Positions 9,467 through 20,469 of a DNA stretch of 64,000 nt are shown here, piece after piece. The notes under the pieces are model-generated. The model saw only the letters and a program-made list of their open reading frames with translations. It was not told where the DNA came from and made no database searches. The first letter of the stretch is position 1; each line of letters begins with the position of its first letter. Source of the DNA: Gnetum montanum (Eukaryota > Streptophyta > Gnetopsida > Gnetales > Gnetaceae); contig MNCI01009462.1 of assembly GCA_015680685.1 (NCBI GenBank), positions 181,669 through 245,668 on the forward strand, read 5' to 3'. The translations under genes were made by a program, and so were the position numbers.

Positions 9467-12381
9467 TGTTGTGCATTGTTGCTTTATTGTCAACATGAAC
9501 ACAATGAACTTTGTATTGGCCTTCTCATATGGTGATAAAAAGTGATGCACATAATACTTCATCACTTTGTAGATTGGTTTTAACCTCACTATCATGACAC
9601 ATCAACATGGTTTGTTTTGGTTCATCCTTGAGTGGAGGTGGCATGATGATAGAGGGGATGGACTCTTCACTAGTGACAATTTCTTCACTTACATAGATGG
9701 ATGTCAACATTTTGACTAGTGCTTTTTGATGAGTGGGAGAAGTCATAACTAGGTTGTAAAGTCTTAATGAAGTATTCTTTATTTTAGTAAAATTTTGACT
9801 TGTTCCATGACTATGAGGAAGTCTTTGTCATTGCACGTGGTTTTTTTATTTTAATAGCCTTGACCTTCACCATCCTACCTAGAATTTTGACTTCATGCTT
9901 CAACATGTGTTATTTAGGTTACTGGTTTTTATCTAGTTTATGGATTTCTTTGGGCCTAGTAGCCGATGCTGTTTAAGCAGTACGATCCATAGTTATGACT
10001 AAGATTGTGGTAGGATTTGGTGAACCTTCTTGCTACTAGACTTTTTATTGATTACTCTCCTTCAATTTAGGCTTAGTAGCTGATGGTTTCTACTGCTTAG
10101 GTGTTGATTTCTTATTGGTTGATGGGAAACATGTTGATGTATTGGCTACTATAGATGAATGCTGGTTAATGTTTGTTGTAGGTCTACTAGTGGAAGGTGG
10201 AGGAACTCTAATGAAATATGGCTCTTTGGGAGTTGTAGGTGGTGGTACCCTTATGACGAAAGGTTCTCTTATACTTGATGAAGTTGAAGCCTGATCATTA
10301 AGAGAAAATACTTTAATCACAAATGGCTCCCTAGTAGGTTTAGGCTTATTGGGGTTATTAAACATGGCTATTATGTAAGGATAATTGCTAGCATTAAGGG
10401 GTTCTTTATATACTTGCATTGGTTGGTTTTGAGGCCTAACAAGATTAGATGCACCTAGGACTAATTATCCACTATGAATTAATTTTTAAAGATCATCTTT
10501 TAAGGCTAGAAAAAAATCAATATCATGGATAGGGAGTTGGTGATAGTGGTAGAATTTATCTAAGTGGAAGTATTTTGGAATAATCTTTGGTTGCTAATGT
10601 TATATCCATACCAATCTCACAAAGATGATTGTGTCTCTTGTGAGCATTCTTTAACAATTTCTTGTGTTGAATAAGACCATCTTTAAGAAACTAGTCAAGG
10701 AACTCAAAGGCTTCTTGGGAATTTTAGTATACTTTAAATTATTCTTTCACTCAAAGTTTGGGTTGGATGGGTTTAAGGCACTAGAGGTACCCAAAGTCAA
10801 TGGTTGAGATGAGACAGTAGGGGCTTTAGACTATGACATCTTTTGTCTGTTTGTTAATTTTACATCTTTTTCTATAGTGGCCATGGGTGTATGCACTTGC
10901 TTATCCTTGTCCTTATTCCTCTTTGTATGCTGGTTTTTATAGGCTACATAGGCTGGGTCATTGCTGGCTTCAATAGTATCCTCTATGTTCTTAATTTGGA
11001 AAAAGGCTTGACGAAGTTGTTATGGGTCTAGATAATAGAATTTTAACTTGATGAAGTTATTAACCACTTTCTTGAAGATGGCTAAGAGATGAGTTTCAAA
11101 GATGGATTCAGTAATCTCATTATGTGTTGCATTCCATCTTTAAATGATCTTTTGAACTAGCCTAAGTAACCCCTATCTTACCTTCATGAGTTGGTCTAAA
11201 GTTGTATTTGAAATGGTTAAGAAACTATGTAATCAGGTCATCCAGGGAGGAGATGGAACTTCTTTGCAAAGTTTGATACCAATCTAGAGCTTTTCTTGAT
11301 AAGAACTTAGATAAGATTTGTAATAATGTATGTGGCTAGGCTTGTAATATAGACATTTAGAAGGGAAGGTTATGAGATGTGGATTTGGATCACCTTTACC
11401 ATTATATTTGATGAAGTGGGGGATAGGAATGCCTATAGGTAATGTTATTTGTAAGATATAAGGGTTGATGGGACCATCCTAGTAAAAATCCATAACCTTT
11501 ATAGTTTGAGTTGTACTAGCTTTAAGCTTACACAGCTTCTTAGTAAGGTTTTGGATCATCTCAAAGGATTGATCCAAATCTTGTGGAGCTCTTGAGGGTT
11601 TCATTGGTGGGTAAATGGTTTGTGGCTACATGGTAGGTAATAGTATCGACTAAAGGAGTCATGTGGTCACATTGTAGAAGGGTTAAACATTTAGAATGAT
11701 GTTTGAATGGGGACATTGGGAACAAAGGAAACACTAGGAAAAAAAGGATTAAAGGAAGCCTATGGGACTTGAGGTCCTGGGAAAGGACCTATTGAGATGA
11801 AAAAAGGAGATAACATGAAAGAAACCATTGGTGAAGGCTGGGACACCATGATAAAAGGTGTTTATGTAAGCAGGTTGAGAGGCTTTGTTTAATGAGGTTG
11901 CAGAAGGTACTTGGTTTATCACCAAGATGGAGTGTAAGGGGTTGGTCATGGATACTTCAGGGATGGATCACTATAAGGGCTCCCCTAGGTGTGTATTAGT
12001 TTTGTAATATCCTTTGAATTCATCCTAATGCTCCTAATCTTGTCCTAAAAAAGCTTTCTCACTTGCTACAATTTCATCGTCAACATTCACCAACTGTGCT
12101 AACATGTCCATGTACAATTCTAAGAACTCTATGTGGTCATATGTGGAAGGGATGTATTCTTTGTCATTTTTGTGGATTAACTCGAATTGGCATTATGAGC
12201 CCAACTCATTATGTCGTACACATAGACTAGCCTGTATCTTGGCACAAATAAAGTTGTAATATTCCTTACTAATGTCAATGCATGAGGGACTTTGGCCTAG
12301 ATGCCTAAGAGACTAGTAATGTTCAATTATAGTGGGATCTTTTTGGTCATAGATGCAGGAAAACTATTGGTTGAAGGCCAT
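9467..12381 (-). pseudogene. Tat-type Ty3/gypsy gag and start of protease, truncated
   Basis: Reading right to left, an ATG at 12381 opens a decayed frame starting MAFNQ. The gag core includes GDPNPHLITF (near 11375), and FHLDKFYHYHQLPIHDIDFF with LALKDDL near 10490-10600. That matches the Cys/His gag motif of Tat-type elements (YCxYHxxxGHDTxxC). A Pro-rich linker carries three copies of a REPFVIRVPPP-like repeat (10200-10360). It ends MTSPTHQKALVKMLTSIY ... LFITI and YKVHCVHVD at the start of the protease. The same linker-to-protease order recurs at 60560-61800. Protease, RT and integrase are cut off at about 9467 by the junction with the plus-strand RT fragment. Stops are frequent. Confidence 0.82.
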
Positions 12382-13056
12382 CTCAATAATGTTTTGAGAC
12401 AAGACAATTAACAAGAATAGCATACACAACATAAAACCAAGGAACTAATCAAAGATAGTAGAGGCTTTAATAATGTGAATGTAGACTTACATTTAGAATA
12501 AATGTAGCATACTATAAATGTAAATCTAGATGTGGCATAAATACAAAAAAAAAAAGTATTATTGTAAATGTAAATCAAGCTGTAATGTAAATGTAAAAAA
12601 AAATTTTGTAAATGTAAATGTAAATGTAAAAATAGCTTTTGTAAATATAAATAAGAAAATTGGTTTTAGCATAGTTAGCATAGCATATTTCAGGAAATGG
12701 TAGAATTTTAGGAAAAGATAGAAGTAGAGATTGAGTATTTGAGAGGCTCAAGAGTAGTGTATTGCAATGTTGATGCTACACAAGGAACATTTTTGGAAGA
12801 GAAAAAAAATTACGCTGATGTAGGAAAGCCAAAAAAAAGAAAAAAAAGAAAAAAAAAAGAAAAAAAAAACACTGATACTCAAATAATCAAAATAAACTCT
12901 AGTCACACTAAATATGTTGGGGTAAAATTAGTAAAGTGGAAAAGCAATGGTTGTGTTCATTCTTAAGTAAAGAAAATAGGAGGAGGTCCTCCTTATAGAG
13001 CTAGAAAACTATAACGATGAAAAAATTTGACACTTGGAAATAAAAAAGATCAACAT
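12382..13056. repeat. Non-coding leader with TGTAAA simple repeats and A-rich tract
   Basis: Lies between the gag start and the LTR-like block on the minus strand. At about 12466-12650 TGTAAATGTAAA-type repeats recur. At about 12828-12870 there is an A/AG tract. The open stretch 12739-12966 (+) is mainly this Lys-rich tract and is not a credible gene. No clear primer-binding site was found. Confidence 0.5.
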
Positions 13057-13761
13057 AAAATAGTTTTGGCCTCAAGAGCCATAGTTTGCAAAGGGATCTA
13101 AAATCTTGGTGATCTTGTTGATTACCTAAGGAATTAATGATTTATTACCGAATCCAAATAAAATGATGCAAATTGATGATAATGTATGAGCAATAGATTC
13201 AATGTCAAATCTCTAAATTAACTAAGAGATAATGTAGAAAATAAAAGAAAATGTTGTCAAAATACTACAAATTTTTATTAGTATTGAAAATCACAGGTTT
13301 AGTAAACATAGATCAAAGAGCCTCTATGACTTTCAAAGTTTAGAACTATAAGAGTTCTAGAAATCCCTCTAAAATTATTGTTGGAGATTTGATACACGAG
13401 TGGATGGTGTATGTTTTGTAGCCATCTTGGATGCATTTGTATCACTTGATCTATGTTGAAAAGAGAAACTACCACAAGTTCTAATGCTCTCAGTGATTAG
13501 CACCAAGGGAAAATGGCTACATACTCTCAAATCTCTAGCCTATCGAAAAAGTCTCAAGTTTTGAAGAGTTCAAAGATTTAAAAGTCCATCTAAAAGGTCT
13601 TGAAATGTGGCACTGGTTTTTTCTTAAATAGCCTATAGCTTGATATTTTTATGTTGACTCTTTCCTATTAAGTTTCCTAGAATTCTACATAGAATTTTAA
13701 TATTCACACTAACAAGAGAAGTGCAGCATTTTTAACATTTACATTGGTAAGCAGGTGTAGC
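13057..13761 (-). repeat. LTR segment (R-U5 with TATA) upstream of the gag remnant
   Basis: On the minus strand a TATTTAAG box lies at 13623-13630. The remaining ~560 bp run toward the gag leader. The end proximal to gag (13085-13140) resembles the block beginning at 35520. In both, a GGATCYAA-like start is followed by a GATTACC or CAATTACC stretch. The inner 578 bp (13184-13761) recur at 14376-14953. The LTR call rests on position, antisense TATA and the 35509-36101 similarity; exact ends are not defined. Confidence 0.5.
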
Positions 13762-13820
13762 NNNNNNNNNNNNNNNNNNNNNNNNNNNNNNNNNNNNNNN
13801 NNNNNNNNNNNNNNNNNNNN
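13762..13820. other. Assembly gap of 59 N
   Basis: Run of N. The 578 bp directly left of it recur, without indels that I can see, at 14376-14953. The gap therefore probably marks an unmerged contig overlap or a misjoin. Confidence 0.95.
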
Positions 13821-14375
13821 TGAGCGTGCTTTAGCTGCTTTCAGGCTGTATTACACTCATTCGCATTGCGTTGTGTGTATGAGCGTAATCTGATATAAAA
13901 GCAATAAGCTCAGAGTTGTTTTACGCTCACTACGCAGTTGTGCGTGTCAAAGCGTAAACAATGTAAAACTTTACGCTCATCACGCAGCTGCGCGTGATGA
14001 AGCGTAAGAAATGTATAAGTTACGCTCACTACGCAGTTGCGCGTAATGAAGCGTAAACATCGTATGCCTTACGCTCACTATGCAGCTGTGCGTAGTGAAG
14101 CGTAAAACAATGTACAACTTGAATGATAACATACGCAATGGTACGCACCGCTGCGTATCGAGCGTAAAAACAAGTTATTCATGCGCTAGGATGAAAAGCG
14201 TCAAACTGTTGCGCTTATTTAGACTCTGCCTTTGGCTATTTTGGAGCTTATTACACTCATCACGCTGCCGTGCGTGATAGAGCATAAACTCGTCCTAGAA
14301 CGAAGCTGGAGCGCGCTCTCGCTTGAATTGCGAATCTTTGCCTGAGGCCGACCCGTAATTTTTCACGGTGTTTCA
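13821..14375. repeat. Hairpin array, 49-50 bp period
   Basis: Units starting TTACGCTCA at 13921, 13971, 14020 and 14069 are spaced 50, 49 and 49 bp. Weaker units lie at about 13850, 14130 and 14249. Each unit is an imperfect ~38-bp palindrome: TTACGCTYAC at the left arm, ACGCAGCTGCGCGT at the centre and GAAGCGTAA at the right arm. CpG is abundant, in sharp contrast to the neighbouring AT-rich DNA. It sits on the minus strand between two copies of the LTR segment. By analogy with other LTRs here it is probably a U3 promoter array. Confidence 0.75.
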
Positions 14376-14953
14376 GTATGAGCAACAGATTCAATGTCAA
14401 ATCTCTAAATTAACTAAGAGATAATGTAGAAAATAAAAGAAAATGTTGTCAAAATACTACAAATTTTTATTAATATTGAAAATCACAGGTTTAGTAAACA
14501 TAGATCAAAGAGCCTCTATGACTTTAAAAGTTTAGAACTATAAGAGTTCTAGAAATCCCTCTAAAATTATTGTTGGAGATTTGATACACGAGTGGATGGT
14601 GTATGTTTTGTAGCCATCTTGGATGCATTTGTATCACTTGATCTATGTTGAAAAGAGAAACTACAACAAGTTCTAATGCTCTCAGTGATTAGCACTAAGG
14701 GAAAATGGCTACATACTCTCAAATCTCTAGCCTATCCAAAAAGTCTCAAGTTTTGAAGAGTTCAAAGATTTAAAAGTCCATCTAAAAGGTCTTGAAATGT
14801 GGTACTGGTTTTTTCTTAAATAGCCTATAGCTTGCTATTTTTATGTTGACTCTTTCCTATTAAGTTTCCTAGAATTCTACATAGAATTTTAATATTCACA
14901 CTAACAAGAGAAGTGCAGCATTTTTAACATTTACATTGGTAAGCAGGTGTAGC
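14376..14953 (-). repeat. Second copy of the 13184-13761 LTR segment
   Basis: Offset 1192 bp, colinear without gaps by eye, with roughly eight substitutions seen, several of them C/T or G/A. Its antisense TATTTAAG is at 14815-14822. It may be a true tandem duplication, an LTR pair, or two haplotypes placed in series around the N gap. Confidence 0.8.
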
Positions 14954-14989
14954 CATTTTGACATTTAGGCTAGCACTGATAACATTTTT

Positions 14990-16760
14990 GATAATTAGAG
15001 TTCATTTACATGGGTCTGGTGTAATCCATAGAATTTTTTATATTTTGTGCCATGAATTACACTTTATATAGTGATAATGCTTTAGGATTTTGACAAAACA
15101 GGATTACAAGATAGATTTTCTAAAGGGAAATCAAGGCATATGTTTTTGCTCCTTAATTTGATCAGAATTACATTGAACAATTACATAGGAGGGATATAAT
15201 CTTTAACCTTTGTCCACAAGGCTTCCCTATTTATAGTCAAATTTTCTTTGAGGTATTTCATTCAATAAAACACCATAAAAAATGCAATTTTTTTGGAATA
15301 TCAGGAACTCCAAATATCCATCATTTTTCTTATTTAAAATTGCAATGATAATTGTATTTTCCAAATCTCATTGATCTTTTTATGAATTAAATCATTCTTA
15401 GTAATAATCTCGTATGTAACTTTGTATTTAAAAAAAAAACACAAATTTATCATCCTTACAAAAAATATCTGGAAAAGGTCAATATGGACTATTGTTAAAT
15501 TTAAATATCTTCTTAAGATTAAAAGTTAATTTTTCAATTTTTCCCTCTTTCTAGATAGATCATAGAGTGCAAAACCTTATTCCATGTAGTTCATCTATCT
15601 AAAACTAAAATTAAAAATTTTTAACATATGTCTACTAAGATCCCCTAGAGCTATTAGACTAGTTTCAAGTGTTTTTATGAAAATTTTTAAAAATTTATAA
15701 CTCAATGCCACTTAGTGGAAACAAACTTGTAACCTTCGGTTACCAAACTAAGACTCTTACCAATTCAAGTAGCTTCCTACTAAGCTAATCTATTTGTCAT
15801 GAATATGTAACTTAAAAACTATAGTAATACCAAAGTTGCTCCACATGATACATAATCTAGATGAATGAGTAGTCCAATGTTATTCATTAAAAGGAAGCCA
15901 CCATGGGCTAATTTGCTTTATCATATTTACTAAAACTTTAATTTTGATAATTACCAAGCATGAACCATGTCATCCCAATTTCTTTAAGAACTAAAGAATG
16001 AGGAATAGAAATGACTTGAGGAAATAGAACATAAAGAAGAAAGCTACTAGAAGACTAACTATTATCATTTTTATGTTTTTATTGCATAAGTCCATTTCTT
16101 AAAAGTAGCATCCAAATACCATCTCCATCTATGCATTTACCAACTCATTTTGTTAAGAGAGAAATACCTTAGTTATAAAAATTAATGAGGCAGATTCCTC
16201 CATCTTTCTTACTACTAGTGAAAGTATCCTATGTAACTTTAGAAAATCCTTTATTATATTGTCTAATAGATCAAAGAAATCAACAAATAATTCAATGAAT
16301 TCTATCAAAAGAAACTTTTTGTAGGATCCCAATAACTAGAGTAATAAAAATCATTATATTAAAACATCTGATTAATAACTAAAAATTTACTAGAAAGGGT
16401 AAGTTTTTTTCTTTTCATTTATTAAGATTTTTTCAATTTTATCAATAATATAATTTTTAAAAATATTCAAATTAGGCTTAAAATAAAATGATATGCATAA
16501 AATTTTAAAAATAGAATCTTTTCTTAATATTTTCCAAGGTTTAATCTTAATCCACTCATTGGTATTATCATTATAATAAATGATAAATTTTTGCCAATTG
16601 ATATGAGATCTAGATAACATGCAACATCTTTCACTCTAGCTAATAAAATATTGATGTGTTGTAAGGAATTATTAATCATAAAAAACAATCATCTACAAAG
16701 TATTAACTTTTAGACCAATGAAAATTTTAACATTGTTGTTTTTATATTTCATGTTCAAAA
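14990..16760 (-). pseudogene. L1-type LINE reverse transcriptase and C-terminal region, 5' truncated
   Basis: Reading right to left, the catalytic YFVDDC (family F/Y-A-D-D) is at 16703-16686. Next comes SRSHINWQKFIIYYND (16616-16560), the typical stretch after the active site, and then FYFKPNLNIFKN. DGGICLINFYNYGISLLTKW near 16205-16145 matches the GGLGLxNxxNQGxALLAKW block. The C-terminal part (about 15550-15200) holds SKKIAFFMVFYWMKYLKE-like sequence of the zf-RVT region, with stops. Endonuclease and the RT N-terminus are missing to the right of 16760, where different DNA begins. Many stops and frameshifts make it a relic. Confidence 0.72.
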
Positions 16761-19320
16761 GGCGAAAAGAACACTTGTACACTAAGGAGAAATTATAAAA
16801 GTCAAAGATATGATAAAAAATTATAAAGAAAAGAAGATAAAATTTATATTAAGAAAGGTCAAGCCTCTCTTTCCTATTATAAATAAAGATCAAGAGCCTC
16901 GAAATCAATATAGAGAATCAAGAAAGTGAGAAATCAACAAGTCAGCATTTAGTTAGTAGCCATGAGTATTGTAATTTTATTTTTCTTTTTCTCTTACTTC
17001 TCTATTAATCCATATGAAGACTTTCTTCTTTGTAAGCATTCAATTTTCTTAAGAATATCATGAATTTCAAAAATAAAGATTCAAGAATTCTTAAGCATGC
17101 TTAAGTATTTTTGAATCTACAACCCTTCATTAACAATTCATAAATCTTCAAGGCTTTCTTCATTTTCAGAATCCCTTCATATTAATTTCAAATCCAAAAT
17201 CCTTCTCAATTCTTCATGAATACTCTTACAATGATTTCAAATTTTGACAATTCATAATTCTCTTATGATTTCATAATCTTACAACTCTCACATCTTAAAA
17301 AATCCACAAGATCATCAAATAATTTAAGAAATTTCTCTTAAAAAAAATAAGAAAAAGATTAATCTCATTTGATCTTATTTCATTTTATTCAAAGTCATTT
17401 CATTTATGCTTTCATAATTTTGAATAATTTTCTTCATATAAATAAATATTTTAGAACATTAAAGTTATTTATCAATCATTATAAAGATTAGAAATCTTTT
17501 TGCATCAAATCTTAGATGAAATGATGCAATATCAAGAATTACAAATGTTGTTTCATCTTAAAATTTAAGTTTCTCTTTCTTTTACTTCTTTTATCTCAAA
17601 TTTGTATCAAATCATTCATTCTTCATTAGATTTTTTTTCTGCAATCTAAGAATTATAGGTTCACATAATATTATGGAAAAACATATTAGAATCTATCTAG
17701 ATTTGGCATTTTTAAAATTTAGATTCTACATCAATTGATCTATAATGATCCTAGTGACCTAGAATAATATGCTCAAAATTAACCCAAGTCAAAACAATTC
17801 TCTTAGTACTTAGGTGAGATATTATTTGATCTCCCTTACTAGCATCATATGAATTAGGATGATCAAATCTAAACTCATTTTTTTTTTCATGGATTAGAGA
17901 AATACCTAGTAATACCTAAATACATAAAATAATTAAAAAACATTTACCCCTTATGAATACTAGTGACATCTATTGATAAGCTAAAATTTTTCAGAAATTT
18001 TTATACTTCCACTTATCTCCAAGAGTGGTATGAAAGCACAATGGTTTGATTCCTAATATCAAAGATCTAAGAGAAATATTTAAAAGAAGAAAAATAAATT
18101 TATTTGAATTTTATTGAATAAATATTGAAAATATGACTTAGAAATCATGTTTAAAATTATGAAGCAGATTTTGATAAAGATACTTAAGGAATAAGACATT
18201 TCCTTTATAAGAATAAGACCTTTCATTAAAGTTTTTGCTTAAAGACATAAAGATTAAATGAAGAACATGAAATAATTTCTAAAATTTAATAAATAATATC
18301 AAATCCTCTTTAAAATGATAAGAGGGAAAATATCCTTACAAAATGCAAGATGAATGACAAAATATTCTTTCAAAAATAAGAAGAAGATGGACAAAAGATT
18401 CTCTCTCAAAATTATGTAAAGAAAAAAAGTTCTTTTCTTACAATTCCTTTTCTCATTATGGCTAAAGATTAAATAAAATTATAAAAGTATTATTAATATA
18501 ATGATGTCATGGAAATATATATTTGTAATTTATTGTAATCCATTCATCAAATATGACAAAGGATGACTATACTAAATGCTCCTATGTCTAGTCCTCCATA
18601 TGTGTTCAAAGAGGACATATTCATAATTTCTCATTTATCACAATGTAATGAACAAAAAGAGGTAAAACAATGTTGAAAGGAGCATAAAATGTCCAAAAGA
18701 GACATAAAATGCCTTAAGAATGATTAAATGTAATTCCAAGAGGTAAACAAAATGGTCATAGAAGCTTGAAAGGCCAAAATATGGTCAAAATGACACTAAG
18801 TGATCTAAGGTGATACAAATAAGTTATCAACATTAAATAAAACCTAAACAAAGAGGGAAGAGATTAGAATTTGAAAACAAAAACATGACACAAAATCTCA
18901 AGAAGATTAAAGAAATATTAAGAAAATTTCATCTCTAATCACAATAGAGCTCAAGGAATTTCGAAAATACAACACCCAAGAAAATAAAAATTATGTAAGA
19001 TTTCCACCTTAGACTATTGAAGAATTCTCATATCCAAAATTGAGAAATTTCCAGCCTCATGTAAAGAATCAAGAAAAACAAGACTAAAATAAGTCCAAGA
19101 CCAAGATCACTCAAGAAGTTCTATATTAAAAACTTTAAGGTAGACACATAATTCATCAACTAAAATCAAAATCAAGTTTAACAAAATTTTCATAATTGAA
19201 GACATGAAGAAAACTTGAAGATAAAGAAAGAAGAAAAATCAAGAAGACTCAAATCCAAGAAGATTTTAAGTGTCAATTTCAACATATCAAAATTTTAAAA
19301 TTTAGACATTACAGGAGGAA
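16761..19320 (+). mobile_element. Possible LTR plus non-coding interior (LARD-like), incomplete
   Basis: A TATAAATA box at 16878-16885 is followed by AATAAAGAT. An initiator-tRNA-like primer site lies at 18026-18037. About 1.25 kb of A-rich DNA with no retroviral domain follows, ending in a purine stretch ACAGGAGGAAC at about 19310-19320. This order fits a large retrotransposon derivative without coding capacity, whose 3' LTR is absent. No LTR pair is present, so this is tentative. I see no gene in the region. Confidence 0.35.
18026..18037 (+). promoter_or_regulatory. Candidate primer-binding site
   Basis: TGGTATGAAAGC matches 10 of 12 bases of TGGTATCAGAGC (initiator tRNA-Met site). Confidence 0.45.
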
Positions 19321-20150
19321 CTATTAACTTTAATATCAACATCAAAATTTGTCATTGTTATCGTTTTCATATTTCATGTTCAAATAGTTGGAAATTGATG
19401 AGCGGTGAGATACCCCTCGTCCAACCATATGAATCACAAGCAGTCACACATGACTCGGTTGAATTCTATAGATGGAACTAGTTATGGTATCTAGATTGTT
19501 ATGCTTTGATCGCAGTTCATTGTCTTCCCACTTGGACTAGTGGTAGCTTTGTCATGTATGGTTTAGTCCAAAGTGAGGCATATGATGTTGTCTCTAATTC
19601 TACGCTACTCCTAATAACAATAAAAGGGTAAATTAATTAGGCTAATGGGTGATGGAAAATAAGATCTAAACTAGCCTATGTGCAATGAGTATCTACCCTT
19701 AATCATCTGTATACATCTTGGACTTTGTGAGACTACTTTTGGGATTGCCAAGTGTATGTCACTAGGTGTGCTGAACAATACACTTATAGGTTACCAAGTA
19801 TCTACACTTAAATGCTTGTGATTAAGGCGTATGCTTTCTGCTTAATAATAGAAATAGTAAATAGCAATAAATGAAAACATTTAACTATAGAAAGTAGTAA
19901 ATAATTAACAATTAAAAGAAATAATAATCTAAGTGGATGCTACAATGATGGAGTAATCTTGATCTTTATTGCCAATCATGTAACATGTCCAAGTATGTCA
20001 CACTCGAACAAAGGTGCCACATAATTACAAACATCACACTATGGCATGCACTAGGAATAACAAAACTTTAAGAAAGAATGATAAAAATTGAAAATTAAAA
20101 CTATCTTCTACTGTTACCCTTCTTATCTCAACTGGGCACCTAAGTGTTGT

Positions 20151-20157
20151 ATTTATA
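20151..20157 (-). promoter_or_regulatory. TATA box of E2 LTR
   Basis: Antisense TATAAAT in the context GACCTATAAATACAAC. Corresponds to E1 1061 and E3 62737. Confidence 0.65.
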
Positions 20158-20169
20158 GGTCAACCTAGA

Positions 20170-20243
20170 AGAGATGACATCAAATATCTGACATTGTTTT
20201 TTGGATTCGACGTTGCATATCTGACGTTAGGTCTTATCAATGA
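20170..20243. repeat. E2 U3 array with AACGTC/GACGTT core
   Basis: Direct and inverted AACGTC-like words: GACATT, GACGTTGC, GACGTTAGG and GACATCAAA, separated by ATATCT. It occupies the same place as the GATATC arrays of E1 and E3, but the core differs. ACGT is the core of plant bZIP binding sites; any binding here is inference. Confidence 0.55.
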
Positions 20244-20469
20244 TGATTCATCATACCCTCATGACTGAATTAAAACTTATCTTGAGTTAAACAAAGTGAG
20301 GAACAAGTTCTTTACAAAATATTAGGCAAGTATGGGATTAATGACTAACTCAAACAATGAATAAAACAATTGACTCTTTGCATGCCACAGTGATGCAATA
20401 CAAAAATAGGACACATTATTACAAAACAAAATAAAACAAAAATAAAAAAAAATTGGGAAGGTAATGTGG

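Larger units (their letters stand above)
19396..20253 (-). repeat. 3' LTR of E2 (Athila-like family), 858 bp
   Basis: The minus-strand LTR runs 20253 to 19396, starting TGATGAATCATC and ending CGCTCATCA. It is preceded on that strand by the purine tract GAGGGTA. It aligns by eye with E1 and E3 outside the U3 array: the GTGCATGCCATAGTGT block, GGCAATAAAGAT, and the final CACTCATCA-like end. The coiled-coil ORF precedes it, so this is the 3' LTR. Downstream (below 19396) lies unrelated DNA. Confidence 0.85.

Noticed and set aside
12739-12966. 75-codon Lys-rich frame
   Set aside because: Most of it is an A/AG simple tract; no homologue or promoter recognised.
13821-14375. CRISPR-like array
   Set aside because: Period 49-50 bp with palindromic units, but the whole unit is conserved and there are no unique spacers or cas genes. 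The context is plant retroelement DNA.
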